The translations under genes were made by a program, and so were the position numbers. Positions 48,885 to 61,531 of a DNA stretch of 64,000 nt are shown here, in pieces. The notes beneath the pieces were generated by a model. It was not told the DNA's origin. It saw only the letters and a program-made list of their open reading frames with translations, and did not search any database. Numbering within the stretch: the first letter of the stretch is position 1; every line of letters begins with the position of its first letter. The DNA is from CAVVYJ01 sp963752495 (GTDB taxonomy: Bacteria; Pseudomonadota; Gammaproteobacteria; Burkholderiales; Methylophilaceae): positions 996,208 to 1,060,207 of the forward strand of contig CAVVYJ010000002.1 in the NCBI GenBank assembly GCA_963752495.1, written 5' to 3'.

Positions 48885-49838
48885 GGTCTACAAATAAAGG
48901 GATTGTGATTTTTTTTTGCCTCCTGAACATCCATATCACTATCCCAGGTAAATAGTTGAACGCAAATAGTTTACAAAAAAAACTGAGCTAATGAATAATG
49001 CACAAAAAACCGTAATGGTAGAAATATAAAACTTATTTTAAAAAAATAATTCCATTTAACTTCAAGCTTACTAACATACCATATATCACCGCACCTGCAT
49101 TTTAATCATACCTCGACTTAACAATGAAACATTTGATACAAAGCTCTCAAGTAAACTCAACAACATAATTAGGAAGGATGTTTTTTTCCTTAGGTTTCCA
49201 AACTCAAAGCGCAAGATTAACACAAAATGATGGAACCCAAACAAAAGCAACCATTTATACACGCCATTTAAGCCAAAATGGCAATATGGTTTGTGTGATA
49301 CTGCCCTTTTGATATATACCAAGCACTGCATTTGAGACAGCAATAAATAAAAACAACAATACAAATAGAGCTAAAACAGTTTTTCTATAACACTTGTAAA
49401 ATATAATGATTTTTTGTGAGCAAGCGTTGGATTGGATTCAGGATAATTAAAAAATAATTTACATCGATCAACCACTTATTAGCAGACCAAATAATCCGCA
49501 GGTAGCCACTGAGATAAGCCTCTGTCGAAAGCAACACCAGATACTCTCAAAGTTACCTACTGCTTCGTTAAAGACACCATGCAAAAATGCTACTCTAAGC
49601 GTTAGCTTAAGCCAAAATCCAAGCCAAAAAAATACCCCAATAAAACATCAAAAAAAATCGGCATTTTTACTAAAACCAACATAAGAAGGGCATTAGATAT
49701 TATAGTAAAAAAAATATAAACACTTGCCTCTCCAGGGTAATTTGGCAATGCTGTTAACGCCAAATATAAAATTATTGTTGCTACAACAAAGAAGACTATC
49801 TTATTGTATTTATCAAACTGCTGAAGCCTGAATAGCAT
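48885..49838 (-). pseudogene. Mirror of the truncated polytopic membrane protein
   Basis: Reverse copy of 44292-45260. It starts at 49838 with MLFRLQQFDKYNKIVFF, keeps LTALPNYPGEASVYIFF, and in other frames VYKWLLLFG and FLIMLLSLLESFVSNVSLLSRG. It ends at the same PLFVDR junction with GC-rich DNA. Heavily frameshifted; not a functional gene as written. Confidence 0.85.
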
Positions 49839-52331
49839 TGTTACCCTTTGTAGATATTATACGTCAGTTTGCTGATGAGTGAACCCCATAAAAAACATGA
49901 AGATACCTTTATATGGTTGCCTTAAACTTACTTTTAAAATGTTATCTGCCAATGCCAGGCAGAAAAATGAGCACGATGTATGATGGGGAAAAAAGCCTCA
50001 AGACATCTCCTTCATAGCCATAACTATCATTTACTGCGAGCAACCAGTCTAACTGTGTAAATAATGCAGACAAAATATTGGAAGAATGGCCAGGATGCCA
50101 AAGTTATAAGTAAAATCGAGATAATAATTTTGTGTACTCGGGGCGCTGGTCTGGGCTTGGTCTTACAGGCATGACCAAAGAGAAATGATTCAGCATCTTC
50201 TGTAATACCCTCAAAGTAATATTGCCAGTAAGCGTTGTACTAGTTCACGGTAGTACAGAAACGTAATAATCATGGTGGACTTTGAACGAATTATCTGCTA
50301 CAGATACAGCTTTTGAGTGTAATTCTGGCAATTGCTTTTGCTCCAATTCTACAAACTGCCCATGTCCCTGCCTGTAGAGAAGCAATTTTTTCAGCCATTT
50401 TCAGCAGCACCATGTTTAGAAAATAGAAAGATGAAATAACAAACCCAACAAGAGACTAATTAGTAATTGTTTGTTTTGATCTCGTTTATGCTGATAGCAA
50501 ATAAACCCTATCATGCCCATATAAAACATAGACATTGCCAGCATAGACAGTGAAGCAACGACATAAATGCTCATTAAAACATAAGTACTGCAAGATAAAC
50601 TCTATATTTTGGTAAAGCCCATAAGTTAATAAAAGCTAGCAAATATGCACTAACAAATATCACCTGGAACATATTGCAAGTGTTGGTAAATCAACATGAA
50701 ATACAACTGTGGAGATAGATGATCAACCCCCTGCAACGAGTGTACATGCAATCTGTAACGGGACAAATACTAGTAGAACGAAAAATAATGTTTTTTCTAA
50801 ATCCAGATTAACGATACCATCCTCTTGCCGATAAAAAAACTCCCCCTAACACCAACCCAAACATTGGCATCATAAACTGTATCAGAAATATAAATTTAGA
50901 TTCCTCTAAAGGTTTTTCTGACCCGCTGTGATGATAGTTGCAAACGTCATCAATAAAAGTCAGTGAAAATAAACGTAAATGATAATTTGGCTTGCTGATA
51001 ATTGCCGAGTAGTAGCACACCTAAAAAACAGCCTAATATAGACAACAATTAAAATAAAGACGCTCCGCCTTTAAAATCAAAAACCATAGCCTTGTAATTA
51101 AATAGTCCGCCATGCACTTGAAAAAACAAAGGAATTAAAAGCGTTGCACCGCATTATTTTTAATTTGCGCACTTGTCTGGAGAAATGCCGGATTTAAACT
51201 TGTCGCCATATTCATAACTTGCATAAAACAATTATCCAAGAGCAGCACTTAGTAAATATAGCGCTGTCATCATTTGTAAGCCAAATAAATAATACCCGAA
51301 AGGCTGAGCAATCATCAGTATATTCATCATTACATCTGGCCCGAAAAGAATTTGTTCTTGGTGATGTTGTAACAATCGATGTCGTATCATATTCAAGCAA
51401 ACACCATGATAGTTCCAGCGACCATAGATAAACCCGTTGGTTTGAGAAAAATAAAAATGTTTTCCCTGTTGAAGCCCAGCGCATCAAACCTCAGCATTGA
51501 AAGCATGGCCAATAGCAAGCCAACACTGAAATACACCATCAACATCCACCTAATAATAGTTGGCATTTGGTAATTAAGGCTACATTTTATTGTAAAGCTA
51601 AGCTAGGTCCATTGCATTTGCAAATATCAAACCGAGCACGCCACCAATAGCAAAAGCAGTGAACAAATCGCCGGCTGTGGATTTGCCAGTGACCATAACA
51701 ATTACCAGTAGCCTAAAAACGTTGAACTGTAATCCCTATAATCATGCTGGAGCCTATATGGGAAGCAGCTCTTTAGAAATGCCCTGCATAAAAAGCATCG
51801 ACAAAGTTGGTATATTTTGGCAATAAAACTTAACACTTAAAACCAACATAACCAGCAGCAATAAGCTGATCAAGGGGAACAGGCAATTTTAAGATTAGCC
51901 ATAAGAGCTAATAGCTAATAAAACCGCTTGCAGAATAGTGTATTGAAATGCTGATTTCTTAACATCCAAGACGTTCCAGTTCGCTGGGAGATATCTCATC
52001 AAACCACTCTACACCTCGGCGCAATATAAAACCATGGCTAGGGATGATGGCACGGCTCGCCGTAACCGCAGACAACCAATAGGCTGCCACAGCTAATGGC
52101 AGCAACAAATAAGTCGATTATTTAAAACAGATTGCGCTGTAATACTAGACTCATGATTAAGAATTAGATTACGCGTATTACCAGAAAATGCATAAAACAA
52201 AACCTAAAGTTGTATAGAAATGCCTACAGGAGACAAAAGCTGAATCCCGCCACTAAGCTTAACATGATGAGCGAACCCGTCATTGAAAACGAATTTGCCA
52301 TAAATGCTGCTGAAAAAAATAAGAGTCCGTC
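49813..52331 (-). pseudogene. Mirror of the flippase/polymerase fusion gene, badly broken
   Basis: Reverse copy of 41780-44317. Only short frames remain, for example EESKFIFLIQFMMPMFGLVLG near 50850-50900 and fragments near 51212-51487. It carries more indels per kilobase than any other right-arm gene, as well as small insertions (near 52205-52240). The start codon region (52331) is damaged. Confidence 0.85.
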
Positions 52332-52372
52332 ATGTCCACCATAACTTGTTGTTTGTTATTATTATCCACCTA

Positions 52373-53570
52373 CTATGTAGAGACTAGTTTTGCATATTCA
52401 GCCAAAACAATTTGTGCATTTTTATTGATATCAAAACTTTGGTTAACAAACATTTTTGCCTGCAATCCCAATTTTTCTCGGTATTCATAATCATTTGCCA
52501 ATAATGAAATGGCATCAGCCAGAAGCCTAGCATCAGGCTTTGCAATTGTAACACCTGTAACTCCATGCTGAATCGTGTCAGACGTAGGATTGGACACAGC
52601 GACAATACTTGGTATTCCAAAAAATGCCGCCTCGAAGACAGGTCTACCACAAGCATTTAAATGAGATGGGAAGCACAAGATGTCAATTTCAGGATAAAAC
52701 GTCGTAATATCGCTTATAGCCCCCCTAAGTTCAATTTGATCGTGAAGATTATTCTGCTTAATATATTGCTCAACTTCTGAGTAAACGTCCTCAGAAAATT
52801 GAAATTTCTTATAAAACCAAGCCGTGATACCTCTCGTTTTTCTAGCATTTTCACCCACTAAAATAAATTTAGTTTTAATTTTACTTTTACTTTCTGTGGC
52901 TACAATTTTCGCAGCTTCAATAAACTCATAAACGCCTTTTAACCTTAATAAGACGCCAACCAAGCCAACTTTTACTTGAAGCGCAAAAGGGTTTAAGTGA
53001 TGCGCCTTTATATCACCCACATTGATGCCATTATGAATAACAACACTATCAACACTTGTAGGCACTGTAAGATTTAACCGTCTCATCAATGCAAATTATG
53101 GTGTCAATTGTTTGTCTTAAAACCTTGTAGTAAAGCCTAGTTAGCACACTACTATCAGACCTTTGTAATGACCGAATATGCATTACCATAGGTATGTGAA
53201 AAATCCATTTGGCAATCACCGCAACTGGTAATAATGTAATTTCATTAACGTGGATAAGGTCAAACTGAATGTCTAAAAGCTTGGGCGCGCATTAAAAGCC
53301 AATATTGAAAAAGGTAAAAAGAACAATTCCCTTATCAATATTAACCAGCGCCATTTCCTGTAATAGCCAAATCGCGTATTATCAAATTGTGTTAGGCCTA
53401 AAGTTTCAATAGCATGCATCCCAACTTTAGCAAAGGCCTTAGCTGAACTTCCTTTAGGTGTAATCACATAGCCCGTAACTTGATATTGCTTCAACACAAG
53501 AAAAAGTTCAGCTAAGCTTTTTGAAGCACCTCCAAACGTACTAGCAGGATGTATGTATAAATATATTCAT
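52373..53570 (-). pseudogene. Mirror of the family 4 glycosyltransferase (40545-41738)
   Basis: The C-terminal 230 codons (52373 to about 53075) are open and identical in sequence to the left copy (TVPTSVDSVVIHNGINVGD to AKLVST). Frame breaks near 53078, 53290 and 53565 interrupt the N-terminal half. Confidence 0.88.
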
Positions 53571-53634
53571 CAAGACTTCAATTAAGTGTGAGCCAAACAA
53601 AAGCTCGCTTTATGGTAAGAAGTAACTTCAACAC

Positions 53635-54776
53635 TTATATGTCTTTAAGTAATTCAATGGTTTTCTTATAAAGTCTGTTTAACTTCTGCGCTGCTATATA
53701 CTCTGTAGGGTATTGCTGATGTGGAACAGGTTTTCGCGCCAAGATACATATACTAAATCACCTTCAGACCAATTCATTTTCTTCAAAAAATAGTCTATGT
53801 CAGACTTCAAATCATCGATATCTGGATATGGAGACTCTCCAAGCAATTGCTTCGCTTCTACTCTAGTCAACTGACCTGAGCAAATTAAAGTTGAAAGATG
53901 TAAACGCCTTTTATCTACGCCAAATTTCTGTGGTAACAAATAACCTTGATAAAACCGCGTAAAAATTGACTCATAGTGCTTGTATGGATATGGACGGTAG
54001 CCAATTTTCTCTTGCAACTCTTGTAAACAAATAGGCTTGTAATAATCAACATAATCTAAAAAATCCACCCATTCAACGCGTCGTACAAATCTATACCAAG
54101 CGTATCCTAATACACTGATTGTCGGCATGCTTTTAATTTTCACATTGTTTCTATGTGCTATAGCGTGGATGTTTTTTTTATCAAACTTAAACCAGTTCCA
54201 TTGCGTTGGCATTCTCATGCCTTCAGTCGTTGTATTTGTTCCAGCCAGAATGTAATGATTTCCGGATATTTTGTAGCCAATTGATAATTTTCCAGCTCAA
54301 CATAGCATTGTCGTACAGGAGTTCAACATCTATCACATCGGCATCAAAAAAGGCCTGCATCAGCTCCTGTTATTCATCCCAGTCAATTACGTGAGTGTAT
54401 AAATCCACCCCAAGACCACGGACTAAATTTTCAATATTATTTTGTGCCAGTTCACTTATTCCAGCCATTGTCCATATGAACAGCCAACGGCCACAAGACC
54501 ATGTTGTTTTGCAAGATAAAGCACATATGCACTATCGGCTCCACCACTCAGCAGCCCCTACAACACAGTCGTAACGTTTACCTTTCCCTGATTTCTTCAC
54601 TTTTGATAATAAATTTTCCAAATTTTATTTTCAAAGCGTCATGATCTGACGGTTGAAAGTGTTTCCAATTTATTAAGCATATCTGCACAATAATTGCATT
54701 GTCCTAATGCATCAAAGTGAATATCGTTCGCACTTTCATCCATCACACATCGTGTACATTCGCGTAAAGAAGTCAT
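53635..54776 (-). pseudogene. Mirror of the second sugar amidotransferase gene
   Basis: Reverse copy of 39353-40480. An open stretch (53694-54218) reads MRMPTQWNWFKFDKKN through EGDL, then a frame break near 53745 spoils the end. The PP-loop region (about 54530-54560) contains an inserted base, so SGGADS is disrupted. Confidence 0.88.
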
Positions 54777-55544
54777 GCTACAACACTCGAAATAATTTTT
54801 TCACTATAGAATAATCTGGGTAGTTAATGAGGACAGCACGTGAGGCCCATAAAAAACGAATAAGCTACCTGCTGCCGCAGCTGAAGCACCAGCCTTAAAA
54901 AGGCCTTGCATATCTATGCTACTGTGCACCCCCGCATGCAATCAGTGGCACATTGATTTTATCAGCGATACTTGAATATTAATGCGGTGTTATATCCACT
55001 AAAAGTACCATCTCTACTAACATCATTCAATACAATTTCTCCTACTCCAGCAGCTACTAAATCCTGCGTGAGTTAGTGGATTCAGATTAGTTAAGCGACC
55101 TTTACTAGCGTCATAAACATCTTGTTGCCCCAAAAATTCCGCTTTAACATCTATGGCCCCTACAACACTCTGTGAACCTAATTCAGCAACCAATTGTTTA
55201 ATTAATTCAAGATTATGTATGGCTGTGCTGTTGATAGAAATTTTCTCGACGCCTATCGCGACTAATTTACGAGCCTGCTCTAGCGTTCTAATGCCCCCTC
55301 CATAACATAAGGGCATAAAACACTCACCCGCAATACGTGCAATCAAATCATAATCGGGTTCTTTGTTAAGCCGAGAAGCATTAATATCAAGGAAAATTAA
55401 TTCATCCACATATTTATCATTAAAGATACGAATAGCATTGATTGGATCACCCACATACTTAGGATTTTTGAATTTTTCCGTTTTAACTAAACCGCCATCT
55501 TGCAGTAACAGGCATGGAATCACTCGATTGAATACGCCACTCAT
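54773..55544 (-). pseudogene. Mirror of the second hisF-like gene
   Basis: Starts normally at 55544 (MSGVFNRVIPCLLLQDGG) and stays open to about 55060. It then breaks near LTHAGFSS, where the left copy has LTHAQNLVAAG. A few substitutions (RLNKEP for RFNKEP, AIDVKAEFLGQQDVYD for AIDIKRNFWGKEYVYD) show allelic and not purely random differences. Confidence 0.88.
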
Positions 55545-56149
55545 AAAGCAATAAACCTTTGAAACAAGTTCATACCAAAAAGATGGCTTTTTTCAGGATG
55601 AAACTGCACCCCCATGATGTTATCCACTTCAAACGAAGCCACAAAATCATGCCCGTAATGGCAATATGCAGCAACATCTTTTGGATTATCGGCACGAACA
55701 TAATAACTATGCACAAAATAAAATCGCTCAGGATCCTCTGGAGAAAATTCAAATAACTTTGCACCAATCGAAGGCTGAACCTGATTCCACCCCATATGAG
55801 GAATTTTTAGATTATTATCTGGAGAAAATTTTATGGTATCTGCAGCCACCCAACCTAAACCTTGCTGAGTGCCCTCCTCACTACGCTTGGTCATCATTTG
55901 CATACCAAGACAAATACCAAGAATAGGTTTTTTATTCACCATAACCTGTTCAGAAAGTATAGTTGTAAGACCTGAAGAGTTCAGACTATCCATCCCACGG
56001 TCAAAATGTCCAACACCCGGCAAAATAAGCTTATCTGATTTTGCAATTTCATTCTTATCACTACTTATCTGCACTTTGGCTCGTAATTTACGTAACATAT
56101 TAAAAACAGAGCCAACATTGCCCATACCATAATCCACGATTGTAATCAT
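55541..56149 (-). CDS. HisH-like amidotransferase, mirrored copy of copy 2, intact
   Basis: 202 codons with the same protein as 37975-38583, including Cys80 in GICLGMQ and FHPEKSH. It is the only right-arm gene fully open from start to stop. Given the surrounding frameshifts, its intactness probably reflects better local correction of the sequence, not a second functional locus. Confidence 0.85.
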   Translation of the reverse strand: MITIVDYGMGNVGSVFNMLRKLRAKVQISSDKNEIAKSDKLILPGVGHFDRGMDSLNSSGLTTILSEQVMVNKKPILGICLGMQMMTKRSEEGTQQGLGWVAADTIKFSPDNNLKIPHMGWNQVQPSIGAKLFEFSPEDPERFYFVHSYYVRADNPKDVAAYCHYGHDFVASFEVDNIMGVQFHPEKSHLFGMNLFQRFIAL

Positions 56150-57587
56150 TTAACAGATTCCAGTTTAGCTCTCTTAGTATTTTGTATTAGAAAATTTTTA
56201 TAATTTCCCTCCCAGCCGTCAGCCCACACAGAATGCGAACTTTGAAGATCAAGTAAGCCAGTGCTGCCATCTTTAATTTTTTCCAGCAAATCATTCGCAT
56301 CAACAAAAGATGCGAAAGGATGATTCGGATAATAAAATTTTGATTTTGGTGTATCCCAAATCAACACTCTATCAGCCAAACCTACAGCCTCGAAAAGTCC
56401 AGTTGAGACTTCATTCACAACAACATGTGCATTACAAAAAGCATTGTAAATATCTAAGTCCACATCAATAACTACTTTACCTATTTTTTTTATAGCAAGT
56501 AAATCTTGCAATTTTGTACGCTCTAAAGGATGGGGTCTAAAAACCACTCTCCATCCGATTAGGTTTTGTGATAAGAAAATCGCTAGGTCCAGATACATCT
56601 CTGTTTCAACCCCATCACCCAACACTAAAATGTCTGTTTTATCACTTCGTGCAGTTAGTCTCGACAATTGGTTTGCACGATGCGGGTTACCGATAGCAAT
56701 TTTATTAACCGGCAAACCAAGATATTGATGCCACCACTCTCCATAACTTAAAAAATGTTGTGGCAAGGTATCTTTATATTCGCTGCCAGATAACAATCCA
56801 GGCGCTACGTTATAAGCGTCGTGCCCGGCATTAATAGTGCCATGCTGATACTCTGCAACCACAACACCCAACTCCCGTGCTGTTCTATTAAAAACACTAG
56901 AGTGGCCATAGCACCCTTCTTCTTTGATCACTAACTTGGTACCTTTTTGCTTTAACTGCTTTTCATACATTTTTTTTCTAATTGGTAGCTCAGCAATCTT
57001 TCTTGCCATTCTATATTCAAAACTAAGCGTAGCATTTGGATTCAGATCCCAATCCAGTACATCTTTTGCCCTATTTTTAAAATGAGAAACTATGTCCTTT
57101 CCTTGTTTTATATGAGACTGTTTAATTGAAAGCCTCCCCATTAATGCAAAATAAGTCTGCATTGGCGCATTGTAAATAACTTTTATATTCTCTCTTGGAT
57201 ATGGCCAATTCCAGTTAAAGAAATCTTCAAGTACTAATGTTTCTTCTGGGTTAGCAAATGCGAAATAATCACTTAATCGATTAAACCACTTTCCATCTCT
57301 AAGAATTAAACCAGCTCCACTTGCCATCAAAAGTACATCACCCCGTGCGCTACCGCCAACCCGGAAGTTGTGACACTTTGCTTTGAAGAGACTGGATAGA
57401 GCTTTAGAGTAATTGATATTTCGATTTAAAGAGATCAATGGAGCGCTCTTGTACACCAGATCAGAAATAATGAATTGAATAAATTCTTGTCTAATTAAAG
57501 GCCAAAGAAGGTAGCCCGTTTTAGGACACTTAAAATCAAGAAATATCAGTCATCCTCGACAGCTAAAATCTCTTTCAAATTCATCAT
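56146..57587 (-). pseudogene. Mirror of the GT-B type gene with a divergent central patch
   Basis: Open from 57456 to 56146. A lost G near 57549 breaks the first 45 codons. Residues equivalent to 230-320 of the left copy are clearly different: SSVFNRTARELGVVVAEYQHG, NVAPGLLSGSEYKDT and RANQLSRLTARSDKT replace SSILNRTALELDIVVAEYQHG, NVAPSLLSSNVYRDT and RATQLSKFTIRSYKT. Both flanks match exactly. The allele switch is sharp. Confidence 0.85.
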
Positions 57588-57595
57588 GATATAAA

Positions 57596-58644
57596 CTAAA
57601 TAACATCCCAACTCAACGGGGTGCCACGTTTACAATCTTGATTTAATTTCTTGCCTAAAAACTTATCCAGATATTTGGTCGGCAATCCCAGTCCCGGCCG
57701 AATTGCCCGCAGATTTTCGCGCGTCAACGTATCTCCCGCCTTGAGGTCTTGCACCACATACAGTGATCGACGGTACTGAAGAGATTTTTTCTCGGCCTCC
57801 GTCGGCCCATAACTGACTTGTCCAAGTGCTTTCCAGGCTCTTTCTGTTTCCACGACCAATTGCGCCATTTCGACAGGCTCCATCGAGAACGAACTGTCCA
57901 CTCCTCCATCTGCACGGTTCAGAGTAAAGTGCTTCTCAATGACGGTAGCGCCCAATGCGACACTGGCTACCGACACACCCACGCCCATGGTGTGGTCGGA
58001 TAGTCCGACTTGCAATCGAACAATTCCCGCAGATGCGGAATAGTCGGGATATTGGTGTTCTCTGCCGTGGCAGGATAGGTCTGGTGCATTTGAGCAGGAT
58101 AAAATCGTTACATCCCGATTCTCGTGCGGCCCTCACAGTTTCGTCCAATTCAGCCACGGGCCATACCTGTAGAAATAATCAACGGCTTACCGGTAGCAGC
58201 CACGCGGCGGATAAGCGGCAGGTCGGTATTTTCAAACGAAGCGATCTTATAACGCGGCACTCAAGGCTTTCAAGAAAATCCACGGACGAGGCATCGAACG
58301 GGGTGCTAAAAGCAATGATGCCCAACTCGCGCGCCCGTATCAAAGATAGGCTTGTGCCATTCCCACGGGGTATATGCTTCCCGGTAAAGTTTGTAAAGGG
58401 ATATACCTGCCCACAGGCTTTTAGGGTCGTAATATGAAACTCCTCTCGTCCAAATCGAGCGTCATGGTATCCGCCGTATATGTCTGTATTTTAAGCGCGT
58501 GAGGCTCCGCTTCTTGGCTGCGGCCTCAACGATCTCCAGAGCCCGTTCGAGCGACTGATTATGATTGCCAGACATCTCAGCAATGATAAATGGGGCGTGA
58601 CCAGCCCCCACTATACGCAATCCGATTTTTATATTTGTTTGCAT
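57596..58644 (-). pseudogene. Mirror of pseI with a different allele in its second half
   Basis: Starts at 58644 (MQTNIKIGLRIVGAGHAPF), breaks near 58505, and is open again from 58015 to the stop at 57596. That part reads NRADGGVDSSFSMEPVEM, WKALGQVSYGPTEAEKK and LYVVQDLKAGDTLTRENL. The left copy has SRADGGVDSTFSMEPAEM, WHALGYVRYGATDAEKK and LYIVKDMKAGDTLTQENV. The final 30 residues are identical again. Confidence 0.87.
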
Positions 58645-58647
58645 TGG

Positions 58648-60151
58648 CTATAACTCTTTATAATACATTCTAGTTTCTGGAGTATATCCAGCTTTAATAA
58701 AAAATCCCTGAGATAACTTATTGCTCTCTATTACATTTGCATTCAACTTCTTAATTCAGCTTGGTGTTTACAAATCCACTTTTCAGCACTTCTAATCAGA
58801 GGCAATCCTAACCCATTGTTCTCATTTTCTTGTACAAGATAAATTGAGATTTCAGCACTATCGTTTTGCAGGTCAAACCTAACCACTCCCACAGATTTAT
58901 CTTTATATTCACCTATTAGCAGTAATCTATTACTGTTTAATAGCGAAGCACTAAACCAATCATGATGTTGTTCCCAAGTAATTTCATTTTTATTAAATAA
59001 AACTGCTCTGATTTTCGGATGGTTTCTCCACTCGAATAAAGATTTTTCATCTAATTATCTGCCTGTCGCAAGTTAATTTTTATCTCAGATCGTAAAGCCT
59101 TAGCAACTCGATAAGCCATTACCGTCAACAGTCTCAGAAGATCTTATCGATAACAATCTCCTGAGCGAGCTATTATCCATCAACAGTTCAGCGTGCATTC
59201 TAATCTTTTCTGAGGTGTAATTTTCCGCATCAAAGGTATAGGTAACACCTGTTAATGCAACATCGACAAGTTGCTTGACTTGATGCTGAGCGATGGGAAT
59301 TGATAGTGTTGGCAACATCAAACACGCCCTTTCCCATACTGCCCCGCCACCTGCCCCAATCGAAAAGTCCGCATTAGCCATCAACTCTGCCATTTTATTT
59401 GTCTGTACATGACAGAAGTAACCTAAACGTTGGCATACCTCTCAATTCCATCTTTATTCGGATGTTGATTGCCAATCACAACATCGACTAAACACTTTTG
59501 TTCAATTATTTCTGATAAAGCTGAAATAGTTTTTGTTGTAAAGTCATTAGCATCAACTCCTCCAAAAAATACCAAAATACGCGTACCTTACCTTGTCTAG
59601 GCTCAACCTTTTTCCGCCATTCTGCAAACTCTTTTCTCAAAAGTGCATACCTTGGGCCAATTAGTGTCCTACATTGACTAGAGACCTTGTCTTTATACCT
59701 AGTTTCTTGTTCAGCATACAAGTTCTGATCAAGCAAAATATCGCAATCGTGATCTACTATCAGCAAGGTCATCAATTACCATAACTTTCTTTACCGCTGA
59801 CCTTAATGTTTTCTCCCAACGAATATCCAAGGCGTAATGATCAACAACCAACCAATCGTAACCTTGATTTTGGATTAAGGCTAATGTTGCCCTTGAATCT
59901 AATTCTTGAGCAACGCCTAACCAATTAGAATGAGCAAGAGGAAATTCTTCATTAGGCTGTTCAGTAGCCGGCAAGATGGAAACATCAAAACCTTTATCTC
60001 GTAGCATTTTCTCTAAACCGCTGGGTAAATGCCTACATATAAAATGTATCGTTGTATCACCGTCAGCCAGCGCATCAGCCAAAGTCAAGCAACGCATCAC
60101 GTGGCCGGTGCCAATCTGCATTGAAGCATCTACTCTAAAAGCTATCTTCAT
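58648..60151 (-). pseudogene. Mirror of the pseG-GNAT fusion, frameshifted
   Basis: Starts normally at 60151 (RVDASMQIGTGHVMRC) and is open to about 59770, then breaks in the DDLADRDHD stretch, again near 59580, near 59440, near 59120 and near 58755. Otherwise the sequence is close to the left copy. Confidence 0.87.
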
Positions 60152-60925
60152 CTATCATTCAAACTAAGAAAATTTTGCCTGATAGGAATACCAGCTAACT
60201 TCATCGCTTGTTTTGCGCCAGCAGGCGTATGCTCTGTAAAGTGGAAGATGCTCGCTGCGGCCACTGCGGATGCGCCTGCTTGTAAAACCACATCGATCAT
60301 ATGTTGATAACTACCCGCCCCTCCAGAAGCGATGACAGGAATGTCAACCGTCTAGAACAAGCCCAGTAACTTCCAAATCGTAACCCAGCATCGTGCCATC
60401 GCGATCAATCGATGTAGAAAAATTTCACCAGCCCCACGACTAAAAGTTCTTTTGCCCATTTAACAGGTTCTTTAGTAGTATTTTGCGTACCCGAATGACT
60501 AAAGCAACGAAAACATCCATTATCCATTCGTCGAACATCGATACTTGCGATTATACATTGAGCGCCAAACCGATAGGCAGCGGTATCAATGATGTTCGGA
60601 TTAGAAATAGTCATGTATTAACTGAAACTTTATCCGCTCCTGAATCAATAAAGAGAAACCATAATTAAGGCTGTTTATTCCACCGCCGACGGTAAGTGGC
60701 ACAGAGCACTCCTCGGAAAAATCATGATACGATTCATGGTCTGGATCATTTTTTTCGCTGAGAGGCAATAATATCGACCACTATCAATTCGTCTACATCT
60801 CGAGAATTGTAAACTTTAATTGCAGGAAAGACTGGGCCTACACGACGCCAACTATCAAAACCCACACCTTTAACCAAGCCAAAATTTTTCCAAAAAAGCG
60901 TTGGAATAACTCTCACCTTGAACAT
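60148..60925 (-). pseudogene. Mirror of the first hisF-like gene, diverged and broken
   Basis: Only short frames remain. The clearest (60405-60614) reads SNPNIIDTAAYRFGAQCII and DNGCFRCFSHSGTQNTTKEP, where the left copy has SSPSIIDSVASRFGAQCIV and DDGSYRCFSHSGTQDTGKEP. The differences are conservative and codon-wise, so an allele from a related strain is represented here. Confidence 0.85.
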
Positions 60926-61531
60926 ATAGAGTATCCCATAAAGTTCTTCAATAACTGACGGCCTGCTTTAGAGCTTTTTTCTGGGTGAAATTGACAACCA
61001 AACACATGATTACCATGACATGCTGCAGTTAGTTCAAAGCCATAGTCCAATGTGGCGATGAAATGGTCTGAGTGAGTAGGAACAAAAGCATAGCTATGAA
61101 CGAAATAAAAGTCGAAGCCTCAGGGATGTCATCAAAAATCAAACTTTTTATTTTATACTTACTTCGTTCCAACCGATGTGTGGAAGTCGCAAGTCACAAC
61201 CAATAAATCGATTTTCTGAACTTCTCCGGGGATAAAATTCAAACCTTCGGTCTCAGCACCTTCATACTTGTAGTTAGCATTTGCATTCCCAGACAAATCC
61301 CAAGTAATGGTTTATTATTAAGGTACAATATTATGCAAAGCGGAAACCCAACCACCTTTTCAAATGCCCCATACCTTCTGCAAAGGCGCCGACGCCTGGA
61401 AGGACAAGGCCATCAACCTCATACAAAGTAGATCGGATGATTAGCGATAACACATCTGCGCCGATATCGTCAAAGGCCTTACGAACCGACCTTAAATTCC
61501 CCATCCCATAGTTGATGATTGCCACTTTCAT
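60919..61531 (-). pseudogene. Mirror of the first hisH-like gene, broken
   Basis: Starts at 61531 with IINYGMGNLRSVRKAFDDIGAD (left copy: NLNSVRRSFEEIGAD), then breaks near 61440 and several times later. In frame pieces GICLGMQM-like and FHPEKSSKAGRQLLKNF-like sequence can be followed; the last shows the natural C-terminus that is also broken in the left copy. Confidence 0.82.
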
